DNA of 34,269 nt, from assembly GCA_024639505.1 (NCBI GenBank), contig JAHEIE010000005.1, positions 1-34,269 of the forward strand, in the 5' to 3' direction. Below, piece after piece: positions 1 through 8,304 of the stretch. A program made the translations under genes and the position numbers. The notes below the pieces were generated by a model, which saw only the letters and a list, made by a program, of their open reading frames with translations, did no database searches and was not told the origin of the DNA. The stretch comes from Crocinitomicaceae bacterium (GTDB lineage Bacteria > Bacteroidota > Bacteroidia > Flavobacteriales_D > CAJJDF01). Position 1 is the first letter of the stretch, and every line of letters starts with the position of its first letter.

Positions 1-631
1 CTCCTCTGTCCAAATTTATACCTGCACCTTGCAGCAATAAAATGTGTTTGTCTGATGGCAATCCCAATTCGGCTCTCGATACATAATTCACTTTCTCTTT
101 TCTTCTTGGGATATTCCTCACAACTTTTACATCTACTCCATATTTCTCCTTGTAAGTATAAGCAATGGAATCACACACGGTATACACCGACTTTAATTTA
201 GGAAAAATAAATCGTTCAATTTTCAGCCAAATATTTTTAGAAAAAGATCCCTCTTTCAGTTCCGGAACTTCGGTGAAATATTCGTGAGAATCGTAAACCA
301 ATTCAGAACCTCTGAGTTTTGAAACCCAATAATTAGCCAACAAAGTATCTAAGTCATTGGACAATAAAACACCTTGTTTTTTGAACAAGAGATAAAAAAA
401 CAGTCTTAAATTCAATTCTGCATAAAACAAAGCTCCTTTTTTGAAGATCAATTTTATTCTTTTGGTTTGGTAATTCCTTGGTGACAATTCCAAACTATCT
501 GATAGTTTTCGGCCAACTAAAGTTACTTCAAACCCCATTGAAACAAGCGTGTTGCAAATTTTATCTACTCTCATATCCGAGAATAAATCATTAGAAACTG
601 ATACGAACACCCGATTGGCGGAATGAGACAT
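1..631 (-). CDS. Glycosyltransferase, GT4-like (partial, C-terminal part outside window)
   Basis: The frame opens at an ATG at 631 and stays open to the window edge, giving 210 N-terminal residues. No stop is seen, so the gene continues to the left. The visible part looks like the N-terminal Rossmann domain of a GT-B fold enzyme: an early VFVSVSNDLFSD stretch, NDLD at residues 92-95, the block YDSHEYFTEVPEL at 113-125 (typical of Bacteroidota group 4 glycosyltransferases), a VCDSIA segment near 152-157, VRNIP at 171-175 and LLQGAGINLDRG at the cut edge, where the linker to the donor-binding domain normally lies. Such enzymes transfer a sugar from a nucleotide-sugar in surface polysaccharide or glycoprotein synthesis; the substrate cannot be told. 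It lies 7 nt after the transporter gene upstream and is probably co-transcribed with it. Confidence 0.8.
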   Translation of the reverse strand, partial: MSHSANRVFVSVSNDLFSDMRVDKICNTLVSMGFEVTLVGRKLSDSLELSPRNYQTKRIKLIFKKGALFYAELNLRLFFYLLFKKQGVLLSNDLDTLLANYWVSKLRGSELVYDSHEYFTEVPELKEGSFSKNIWLKIERFIFPKLKSVYTVCDSIAYTYKEKYGVDVKVVRNIPRRKEKVNYVSRAELGLPSDKHILLLQGAGINLDRG

Positions 632-638
632 AATGGGC

Positions 639-1976
639 TTATTTAACTAGCTTTTCTACTTTATCCTTTGGTACAAAACTTAATAATACAAACGCGAGGA
701 TAAAAAATACTGCAATACATATTATGGAATTTCTCATGCTACCGGTAATCTGTTCCAAAAATCCGAACATAAACATTCCTACAACGATAGCCAGTTTCTC
801 GGTGACGTCATAAAAACTGAAATACGAGGATGTATCTTCGGTTGCTGGCAAGAATTTGGAGTAGGTAGAACGAGAAATGGATTGTACAGCTCCCATTACC
901 ATTCCTACCATTGCGGCAGTGAAATAAAATTCAACTGGAGTGACGATAAAGTAAGCCCAAACCACGATACAAATCCAAGCAAACAAAATTATTTGTAATG
1001 TTTTTATATTGCCAATTGCTTTGGAAACTCTCGCCATTCCCATTGCTCCCGGAATCGCAATAAGTTGTATCAACAAAATACTAATTATCAATCCCGATGA
1101 TTTGTCATCTTCTGATGGCCATGCAATTTCTTTGGCGGCAAAATAAACTGCCACAAGCATTACAGTTTGTACTCCAGTACTCAACATAAAAAAAGCAGGT
1201 AAAAATCTTTTTAATCGAATGTCTGCCATGAATTCTTTGTAAACCGATTTCAACTCTCTAAATCCATTTCCCAAAATATGGCTTGAAACAGTGTATTTAT
1301 CCCACGTATCTCTTATTCTGTAAAAGAAAACATGACTAAACCCAAACCACCAAATTCCAGTTAGTAAAAATCCTATTTGAGAAGCTTCTCCTTTAGTGAT
1401 ATCAAGTTTCTCGCTATTCATTACCAACATCAGACAAACAATCAACAACAAAACACTGCCGATATACCCCATCGAAAACCCTCCAGCACTTATTCGATCG
1501 TGGTCTTTTTTGTCCGCAATTTCTGGTAAATAGGCATTGTAAAAAACCAAACTTCCCCAAAATCCTATTAATGCAAAAAAGTAGAATAAAAATCCAAGCT
1601 CAATGCTTTCGTACTGAAAAAAATACAATCCCATGCATGAAAATGAACCGATGTAAGCAAAAATCCGCATGAACATTTTTTTTCGTCCAATATAATCAGC
1701 CACACCAGAAAGAATGGGAGAAATAATAGCTACTAACAAAAAACCAAGAGCTCCAACATAAGTAATTAATGAAGTATTGATCCACTCAAAACCAAATGCT
1801 TCTACCATAACTTGTTTATGTCCATTTACATAAACTTCCCTCCCATTTGTTTTGGTCATTCCTTCATAAAAAATCGGAAATATTGCCGAACTTATTACCA
1901 AATTATAAACTGAATTTGCCCAGTCGTACATCATCCAACCACGGATAGTTTTTTTGTTTCCTTTTTCTAAACTCAT
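639..1976 (-). CDS. MFS transporter, UMF1 / Atg22-like family
   Basis: This is a polytopic inner-membrane protein of 445 residues with about twelve hydrophobic segments. The N-terminus GWMMYDWANSVYN, followed by a hydrophobic helix ending in AIFP, is the hallmark of the UMF1 (unknown major facilitator 1) family, related to the fungal vacuolar effluxer Atg22. A short GRKKMF motif after the third helix resembles the MFS loop 2-3 signature. The longest open frame begins at 2012, but the 12 extra residues are not family-like and the ATG at 1976 directly precedes the conserved region, so I use 1976. The substrate is unknown; Atg22 exports amino acids, but that need not apply here. The glycosyltransferase gene follows after 7 nt. 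Confidence 0.85.
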   Translation of the reverse strand: MSLEKGNKKTIRGWMMYDWANSVYNLVISSAIFPIFYEGMTKTNGREVYVNGHKQVMVEAFGFEWINTSLITYVGALGFLLVAIISPILSGVADYIGRKKMFMRIFAYIGSFSCMGLYFFQYESIELGFLFYFFALIGFWGSLVFYNAYLPEIADKKDHDRISAGGFSMGYIGSVLLLIVCLMLVMNSEKLDITKGEASQIGFLLTGIWWFGFSHVFFYRIRDTWDKYTVSSHILGNGFRELKSVYKEFMADIRLKRFLPAFFMLSTGVQTVMLVAVYFAAKEIAWPSEDDKSSGLIISILLIQLIAIPGAMGMARVSKAIGNIKTLQIILFAWICIVVWAYFIVTPVEFYFTAAMVGMVMGAVQSISRSTYSKFLPATEDTSSYFSFYDVTEKLAIVVGMFMFGFLEQITGSMRNSIICIAVFFILAFVLLSFVPKDKVEKLVK

Positions 1977-2063
1977 TGCTAAATATAAAACTATTTTTGA
2001 TATTCCATTCAATCAAATTATTGAGTCGAACAAAAAATCATTAGCATTGCAATAATGATACTT

Positions 2064-2681
2064 TTAATGATCTTTGTCGGAATATTTCACACCCGCTTTG
2101 ATATAAGTTTGGAGTGAATTTTCTTTTGGGGGAATCGGACAAGAATATCCATCCGTGTAGGCGCAATATGGATTATACGCTTTATTAAAATCCAGAATAA
2201 GTTCATCGTTTTGGGGTATTTTTAAATCTAAATACCTTCCGCCTCCGTATGTCTCACCACCGTTGGTAAAATCATTGAATGGAAAAAATAAAAAATCTTC
2301 AAAACCTTCTTTTTTCACAAGTTCGATATTTTGGTACAATAAGATTTCGTGGTTGGTATCGCGCAATGTGAAGATTGCTTTTCCATACACTCTGTAAGTC
2401 GGTTTTCTGCTTGTTGACGTCTTCATTTTAATCACTCTTCCCTTTTCAATTTTTACAAATTTAGCCCTGATATAATAATTTGTATCTATTGAGAAAAAAG
2501 GCAAGGTCGTGAATTGATCTCTTGCTGCTTTGGTCAGCGGTGAATGAACAGAATCTTTGTATTGCGCGTTAATTTCATCTCTAAACTGCAAATTATCAGC
2601 AATCAAAAAATTCCATTTCTTTTGACTGAAACTGGAAAATGTGAGGGAGAAAAAAAGAATATAGTTTATTAATTTGAGCAT
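2064..2681 (-). CDS. DUF1684 family secreted protein
   Basis: This 205-residue protein has an N-terminal signal peptide (hydrophobic core about 5-16, likely cleavage after SFSQ near residue 20). The second half carries the DUF1684 signature: FFPFNDFTNGGETYGGGRYLDL, then LDFNKAYNPYCAYTDGYSCPIPPKEN, with two cysteines in a Tyr/Pro-rich motif. The biochemical role of DUF1684 is not established. Its start codon overlaps the stop of the upstream CocE-type hydrolase by one base (TAATG), so the two are translationally coupled and it is the last gene of the run. It is presumably periplasmic. No lipobox or T9SS tail is seen. Confidence 0.85.
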   Translation of the reverse strand: MLKLINYILFFSLTFSSFSQKKWNFLIADNLQFRDEINAQYKDSVHSPLTKAARDQFTTLPFFSIDTNYYIRAKFVKIEKGRVIKMKTSTSRKPTYRVYGKAIFTLRDTNHEILLYQNIELVKKEGFEDFLFFPFNDFTNGGETYGGGRYLDLKIPQNDELILDFNKAYNPYCAYTDGYSCPIPPKENSLQTYIKAGVKYSDKDH

Positions 2682-4561
2682 TATTGTTTAATTATTTTTT
2701 TACTGATTATTCCTTTTTCTGTTTTAATTAATAAAATATATACACCTTTTTGAAATTCTGAAATATCAAATGATCCTAAATTATCATATTTCAATTCAAG
2801 AAACTTACCAGATAAATCCATCAACTTTACCTCAAGGAATTTTTCAGCAGACTGAACATTAAAAATACCAGAACTAGGATTTGGATATACTGAAACTTTC
2901 TGCAATTCATAAGTTGAAATACTCGTATTTGTATTGTCAATTGGTAAAATCAATCTACTAGGAGTTGCACCACCTACGTGAACTTTATTTACCACAAATA
3001 ATGGATTCAAAACAGAATCTAAGTTGTTACCAGGATACATTTCGCCACCATTATTCATATTTCTGTTGTACCTGGGATAATTGCTACTAGTCACAATCAG
3101 TCGTAATTTATTTCCCGCTTTTATAGTAATTGCAGTACTTTGTAACTCGATACTCACCGGATATACCATTCCCGGTTGCATAAAAGCGGTATCGGTAATA
3201 CGAAATCCATTTCGGAATCTCATTCTTTGGATTCCATCCATAATAATCATTGAGCGACCATCTGGATATACCTCAGTTAATCGAACTGCAACATCAGTAT
3301 CTTTTCTGTCCGAACTGATATAAAAATGTGCCTCTGGTTTTCCTTTAATTTTTAAATCCTGAGAAGAAATAGAAGTTTCGAAAGTGACTAAATCAAATCG
3401 TGATTCTACTGCCGGCACCTGATCGTATGGGCCTTGAACCAAATCATTTCTCATGGTTGCCCCGCCAATGGTAGGCGAAGGAGAGTTAGGATTGTAAGAA
3501 AAAGTAAGGCTATCTCTTATCGATTGGCTCGTTTGAAGACTTCCATCAGCTTGAAGATAATAATTGGTTGGAGTGGTATAATTTACTGGCCATTGCGTAT
3601 CTTCTAGCCACTGCTCATCTCCCATTTGATAATACATAACAGGTAATTGTGCATTCCAATTGTTATTAATATTTCTCAAATGAAAATCAAAAAACTGCAT
3701 AGCAACTGAATCACTCACTCCCTCTCCGTTAGGATAACTGAGCTGTCCTTGATTAGATGAACCCACATAGGAAGTTCCATTTCCGCCATGAGTCCAAGGT
3801 CCCATCAACAAATGATGCTTTGTACCAGAAGGTAATACAGATTTTTTTGTGCACGTATCGTATTGAAAAATAGTAGATTCTGTATTGTGATCGTACCATC
3901 CTCCTATCATCAACATCGGAATCTGAATACTATCTGGATAAATAGAAAAGGATTCGATAAAGGACCAAGTTGCATTATAATAAGGATTGTTTGAAATTGT
4001 AGAGGTAATTCCAAATCCTAAAATATCCAATTGATCTATCAATTCGGTTCTCGCTGCACCTCCTGAATAATAATGTTCGTACATAAAATGAGGAGCAGCA
4101 ACCAGAGGAACAGCACAAGTAAGATGTGGAGGTTGTTTTTTAGCTGTTTCAAACTGTACACTTCCTAATGCCGAAGGGCCCCAAGTTCCAATTTTTCCTG
4201 TACTCCAAGATTGACTAGCTATCCACTCCACCAAATCATATCCATCCTGACCTGTCCCTAATCCTGGAATTGCTTTGGATAAATTTGAAAATCTTCCTCT
4301 CCAATCCATAATAACTACAGCATAATTACTCGAAGATAAATTTCTTTGTATTCCTAAAGGTAAGCCAAGTCTAAATCTATTCTTATCGTAAGGAGTCTGG
4401 ATTAAAATAACTGGGAATGAACTAGTAGAATTGGGTAAATAAACATCTACTTCTAGGCTATCTCCTTGCGAAGTTGGAAACATGACTTGTTGAGGAACCA
4501 AAACCTGAGATTGGGCAATTATCCCAAAAAACAATCCAGATATGAGTACAAAAATTTTCAT
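2681..4561 (-). CDS. Secreted CocE/NonD-type hydrolase (peptidase S15) with T9SS sorting domain
   Basis: The 626-residue protein has a signal peptide (1-19, ending AQSQ), an alpha/beta-hydrolase S15 catalytic domain, a C-terminal jelly-roll X-Pro dipeptidyl-peptidase-type domain (about 330-545), and a type A T9SS sorting domain (about 555-626, beginning SVYPNPSSGIFNV). The nucleophile is predicted as Ser130 in GTWGPSALG, with Asp224 in GGWYDHNT and His258 in GPWTHGG completing the triad seen in cocaine esterase and X-Pro peptidases. It therefore probably cleaves an ester, amide or Xaa-Pro bond outside the cell after T9SS export. It sits 3 nt after the DinB-like gene and overlaps the DUF1684 gene by 1 nt, in one long run with PorP- and PorE-like genes. 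The exact substrate cannot be read from sequence. Confidence 0.9.
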   Translation of the reverse strand: MKIFVLISGLFFGIIAQSQVLVPQQVMFPTSQGDSLEVDVYLPNSTSSFPVILIQTPYDKNRFRLGLPLGIQRNLSSSNYAVVIMDWRGRFSNLSKAIPGLGTGQDGYDLVEWIASQSWSTGKIGTWGPSALGSVQFETAKKQPPHLTCAVPLVAAPHFMYEHYYSGGAARTELIDQLDILGFGITSTISNNPYYNATWSFIESFSIYPDSIQIPMLMIGGWYDHNTESTIFQYDTCTKKSVLPSGTKHHLLMGPWTHGGNGTSYVGSSNQGQLSYPNGEGVSDSVAMQFFDFHLRNINNNWNAQLPVMYYQMGDEQWLEDTQWPVNYTTPTNYYLQADGSLQTSQSIRDSLTFSYNPNSPSPTIGGATMRNDLVQGPYDQVPAVESRFDLVTFETSISSQDLKIKGKPEAHFYISSDRKDTDVAVRLTEVYPDGRSMIIMDGIQRMRFRNGFRITDTAFMQPGMVYPVSIELQSTAITIKAGNKLRLIVTSSNYPRYNRNMNNGGEMYPGNNLDSVLNPLFVVNKVHVGGATPSRLILPIDNTNTSISTYELQKVSVYPNPSSGIFNVQSAEKFLEVKLMDLSGKFLELKYDNLGSFDISEFQKGVYILLIKTEKGIISKKIIKQ

Positions 4562-4564
4562 ATT

Positions 4565-5056
4565 TTACATTTTAGGGATGTACTTTTCCTCAATCACAGA
4601 CAAGTGATGCTGTGTGTGCCCTGCAATTATGTGAGCAATCATTTCCACTGATAATTCCTCGCCACTTGCCTGTCCTTTTCGTTTTAATGCCTCATTTGAC
4701 AATTGATTAAAAAACATAATTGTTGATCTATGAACCGCCACAAACTCTTTCAATAATTGATCTTTAAATTTACCATTTGCATTGGATTCTTGAGCGTACA
4801 AATCGTGGTCATATCCGGGCAGCTCTGTTTTGTCATTTCTCGCAAAACGCAAAGCACGATAAACAAATATGCGTTCGGTATCTATCAAATGTTGTGTTAA
4901 ATCTTTGATAGTCCATTTTCCTTCCTCGTAAGCAAAATTCATCTCTTCCTCAGAAAAAGATTGTATCAATTGAACCAAATGATTGTGGCTCTCGACCAAA
5001 GTTGTTTCAATATCTGAAGAGGTTGAAAGCTTAATATATCTGTCAAAATATGGCAT
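4565..5056 (-). CDS. DinB-fold protein (DinB/YfiT family)
   Basis: This 163-residue cytoplasmic protein has the four-helix DinB fold layout: a first helix with repeated hydrophobics, the motif KWTIKDLTQHLIDTERIF around residues 47-64, and HTQHH at 147-151. His56, His147 and His151 are in the positions of the metal-binding triad of DinB/YfiT-type enzymes. Family members include bacillithiol/mycothiol S-transferases and many uncharacterised metalloenzymes; a thiol-dependent transferase role is possible but not shown. It has no signal peptide, which is unusual in a run otherwise made of secreted or envelope proteins. Spacing is 3 nt to both neighbours. Confidence 0.85.
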   Translation of the reverse strand: MPYFDRYIKLSTSSDIETTLVESHNHLVQLIQSFSEEEMNFAYEEGKWTIKDLTQHLIDTERIFVYRALRFARNDKTELPGYDHDLYAQESNANGKFKDQLLKEFVAVHRSTIMFFNQLSNEALKRKGQASGEELSVEMIAHIIAGHTQHHLSVIEEKYIPKM

Positions 5057-5059
5057 ATT

Positions 5060-7297
5060 TTAGTTGTTTTCTATTATTTCAAAAATAACCACAAAGGTTT
5101 TTTCTTTGGGTTCTGAATTGGAAAACACGGTAATCTTTTTAGTTAATTCTCCAAAAAGTTCCTCCGTATTTATCTCCGCTTTTATCCTTCGTTTTTCTCC
5201 TTGCAGTATGGTAAACTCACCTTGTTCAATGACTGTGCAACTGCACGAACCTTCTACATTATAAACTTCGAGCGGAGCATTTCCTGTGTTTTCTATTTCA
5301 AATTCAACCTCAATTGGTTTTCCTTTTTTTCTTTTTCCCAGATTCAAAATCTCTTTATCAAAAGAAATGTGTGGCAAAGAGTCTGTTTTACTTTTCAAGT
5401 TTACTGATTGTATTTCAATTTTTCTTTCAAGAGCCGCTGCTCTACTGTACACCGAATTTCTTTTGTCATTCAGGTTATCGCTTACCAGTTTACTCGCAGT
5501 ATATTCTCCAAACGGCACTCTCTTTATTGTCAAATTATTATTGTTAAGATAAGGAAGAAATTTTCCTTCATCTATCTCCGACAGGTAATTAATCAAACTA
5601 GAAATTCTTCTTTCTGTCAAATTTACATTGTAATCCGTTTTAGCTAAAGGACTTGCAAATCCTTTCACTGTCAGCTCAACCTCTGTTCCTTTTTTTAGTT
5701 CCAAAAACAACAATTCGGTAAATAAAGCTAAATCTTTCACTCCTTTTTCCACATATTCCTTAAAAAAATCTTGAATATCAAGAATTGCTTCCTCTTCTTT
5801 TATACCCGTCATTCCTTTGGAATATTCTGTTTCATAATCAGGTAATAAAGCGATATAATCTTTGTACGTTGACAGATAATTGAGATTGGTTGTTGTGCTT
5901 GTTGTTTTGGGATTTGGTCTGTCGTTATGAAAATAAAGCGTCACAGGCAGGTAATCATTCAGTTGATCCAAAGTTTTAATTTCAATCTCAGTAGGTTCTA
6001 TTTCTTTCGGAAAAGTGACAGAATAAATGTCATTGCAGCAAGTAGATTGTTTGTTGATACTCAAATCTGCTCTGTTTGATGCTAAGTAATTTACTTCTTT
6101 TTGGTTATCCACAAAATAATACAAATCATTCCACCGTGAATTAATGGGAGCTCCCATATTTTTTGGTCTTGAGAACCTCAAAGGAGTTCCTTTTGAACTA
6201 AAAACATCAAACCCACCAAGCCCAGGATGCCAATCCGAACTAAAGAATAAACTTCCCGAATGAACATCATAAAAAGGAGTGACTTCGTTGTCAGGCGAAT
6301 TGATTGCATCTCCTACATTTATTGGGTTTTCGAATTCTTTATTCTCATTTTTTTTAGAATACCAAATGTCCATTCCTCCCATTCCTCCTTTTCTATCCGA
6401 TGAAAAAAACAAATATTCTTCTCCATTTATCTCACAGCTCATTGGCTGAGTTTCTGTAGACAAACCTTCATTAAGTTTTAATTTTTTAGGTTCTTTCCAT
6501 TTTCCGTTTTCATACTTAGAAACAAAAATATCACAAGGTGCATTTTTTCCACAACGAGTGAAATAAAACTCGGTTTTGGATTCATTAAAACAACCATTTG
6601 CAACCTGATATTGAGGAGAATTAATGACCATGGGTAAATCTCCTGATTGCATCCAAACTGAATCTTTGAGTTCAGCTTCGTACAGTTTGAAAGCATACAA
6701 TTCATCAAAAACCTCACCATTTTCGCCCATATTTTTGGCTCTTAAAGAAGCAAAAATCAATTTATCACCAAAAGAAATAGGACTAATTTCGGAAGCTCCA
6801 GAATTTACTCCATTACCCAAATTCACTACTTGTGCATCGTTTCTAAATTTCTCTGCCCTTCGCGCAAATGCCAAAGCCTTTATCTCTTGTTTTGCTTTTT
6901 TATTTTCGTACGAATTACTCTTTCTGTAAATCGTTTTTACTTGCTTCCAAGTTTTATAACTCTCGAGATAATCTCCATTTATTTTTTGCAAAGTAGCCAA
7001 CCAAAATACTGCTTTTGGATACTCTCTTCCTCCATCTTTTTTATATATTTTTTGATAATAATACAAAGCGCTAGGATATTCATTGGACAAACGAAGTGAT
7101 TGAGCATATCTAAACAGTACCTCTGTATCTAAAGAGTCGTAGGCTAAAGCGGTTTTGTAATGGACTGAAGCACAAACAAAATCATTTTTTTCAAAACATT
7201 TGTCGGCAATTTTAAGGTATTGATTCCTTGACTGACCCAATCCTGTGAGGGATAAAATAAAACTAAGAAAAACTGCTATGTACAAAGAATTTCTCAT
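5060..7297 (-). CDS. PorE-like TPR / beta-propeller / OmpA protein with C-terminal DUF1573 domain
   Basis: The 745-residue envelope protein has a signal peptide (1-22), TPR-like helices (about 25-150), a PD40-type propeller (about 165-430, blades marked by SSDRKGGMGGMDIW at 299-312 and SSDWHPGLGGFDVF at 353-366), an OmpA-like region (about 450-632, with GFASPLAKTDYN and LTERRISSL), and a DUF1573 Ig-like domain (about 643-742, with GSCSCT). The first three parts match the PorE-type protein that ties PorP and the T9SS to peptidoglycan. The extra C-terminal DUF1573 domain is not part of PorE as I know it. It overlaps porP/sprF by 4 nt (ATGA), so the two are coupled. It is probably a dedicated partner for the secreted protein at 8305-9984 rather than the core PorE. 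Confidence 0.85.
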   Translation of the reverse strand: MRNSLYIAVFLSFILSLTGLGQSRNQYLKIADKCFEKNDFVCASVHYKTALAYDSLDTEVLFRYAQSLRLSNEYPSALYYYQKIYKKDGGREYPKAVFWLATLQKINGDYLESYKTWKQVKTIYRKSNSYENKKAKQEIKALAFARRAEKFRNDAQVVNLGNGVNSGASEISPISFGDKLIFASLRAKNMGENGEVFDELYAFKLYEAELKDSVWMQSGDLPMVINSPQYQVANGCFNESKTEFYFTRCGKNAPCDIFVSKYENGKWKEPKKLKLNEGLSTETQPMSCEINGEEYLFFSSDRKGGMGGMDIWYSKKNENKEFENPINVGDAINSPDNEVTPFYDVHSGSLFFSSDWHPGLGGFDVFSSKGTPLRFSRPKNMGAPINSRWNDLYYFVDNQKEVNYLASNRADLSINKQSTCCNDIYSVTFPKEIEPTEIEIKTLDQLNDYLPVTLYFHNDRPNPKTTSTTTNLNYLSTYKDYIALLPDYETEYSKGMTGIKEEEAILDIQDFFKEYVEKGVKDLALFTELLFLELKKGTEVELTVKGFASPLAKTDYNVNLTERRISSLINYLSEIDEGKFLPYLNNNNLTIKRVPFGEYTASKLVSDNLNDKRNSVYSRAAALERKIEIQSVNLKSKTDSLPHISFDKEILNLGKRKKGKPIEVEFEIENTGNAPLEVYNVEGSCSCTVIEQGEFTILQGEKRRIKAEINTEELFGELTKKITVFSNSEPKEKTFVVIFEIIENN

Positions 7298-8301
7298 AAA
7301 TAATCAGGACATCTTTTAAATTTTTCTGAGGTTACTTTCAATTGCTTCAATATATAAATTGCCGAGAATTCAATTCCTCCTCTACCATTACTGGCTTGCC
7401 TTAGTGTAGATAAATTAATGTCGTAACTCAATCCAAAGTGCCAATTATTGTAGTCGTATTCGGCAGTAATAAATCCTGCATCTTTGGTTCTAAAAAACAA
7501 ACCAATGTAAGCTGCTTGCTTTGCTCCCACTGCATCGCTCAAAATATATTTCCCTCGAACCCCTAGAATGTACTCAAAATAAGTGCCTTGAGCCATAAAA
7601 AACATAGTAGGAACCAAATCAATTTCAGAAGAAACATCAAATTGATAACTTGCATTCGCCACAAATCTTCTGTCCAATTCTATGGCTTGATTATCAAAAT
7701 AGCTCTCGGTTGGTTTTGTCAAATTAAAGAGCCCAACTCCAAGCTTGAATTCATTCCTTTCATCTATTTTTTGTTGGAAACGAATCCCAGAATGTAGATT
7801 AAAAAAAGTTTGTCGATTGGATGAAAAACTCTCTCTGCTTGGCAATCCTTGCTGAAAAGAAAAACCATTGTATTGGGCATCAAATCTCAACTCATCATAA
7901 CTCAAGTTTTTATTCGTTATTCCAGACTGAATTCCTAGTGTAAGAAAACGATTGTCATTAATTTTTATTCTGTAACTTCCGCTAACATTCACAACAGTGG
8001 TGGTGAATTTTGAATCCCCAGTATTGTCATGATTAAAAACCGCACCAATTCCCAATCCATTAACCCCAAATGCATTATTTATATCGCCTGTCATGCTAAA
8101 TGTGGCAAAAGGAACGGTTACCGCATTCCACTGGTTTCGGTAGTTACCTGCAAATCTATAATCTCCATCAAACGAAGCTGTGTTTGCTGGGTTTAGCGTG
8201 AGTGGCGAATTGTAGAACTGAGAAAAATGTATATCCTGTCCGCAAACTAAAGTATAGCTCAAAAGAAACAACACAAACACTATGTATTTATCTCTTTTCA
8301 A
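7294..8301 (-). CDS. PorP/SprF family T9SS outer-membrane protein
   Basis: This 335-residue outer-membrane beta-barrel has a signal peptide ending VCGQ near residue 22. The start of the mature protein, DIHFSQFYNSPLTLNPANT, is the family signature, followed by FAGNYRNQW, and alternating amphipathic strands run to the end. PorP/SprF proteins act at the outer membrane in T9SS, and the core copy binds PorK/N/E; paralogues often sit beside a large secreted protein and help its surface attachment. Here it lies 3 nt after the T9SS-tailed LVIVD/Calx-beta gene and overlaps the PorE-like gene, the typical 'cargo-PorP-PorE-like' arrangement. Whether it is the core PorP or an accessory paralogue cannot be decided from this window; the context favours accessory. 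Confidence 0.93.
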   Translation of the reverse strand: MKRDKYIVFVLFLLSYTLVCGQDIHFSQFYNSPLTLNPANTASFDGDYRFAGNYRNQWNAVTVPFATFSMTGDINNAFGVNGLGIGAVFNHDNTGDSKFTTTVVNVSGSYRIKINDNRFLTLGIQSGITNKNLSYDELRFDAQYNGFSFQQGLPSRESFSSNRQTFFNLHSGIRFQQKIDERNEFKLGVGLFNLTKPTESYFDNQAIELDRRFVANASYQFDVSSEIDLVPTMFFMAQGTYFEYILGVRGKYILSDAVGAKQAAYIGLFFRTKDAGFITAEYDYNNWHFGLSYDINLSTLRQASNGRGGIEFSAIYILKQLKVTSEKFKRCPDYL

Positions 8302-8304
8302 AAA

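Noticed and set aside
5060-7300. Several plus-strand open frames of 66-101 codons
   Set aside because: They are antisense or frame shadows of the PorE-like gene, with Phe/Leu/Ser-rich content and no recognisable family.
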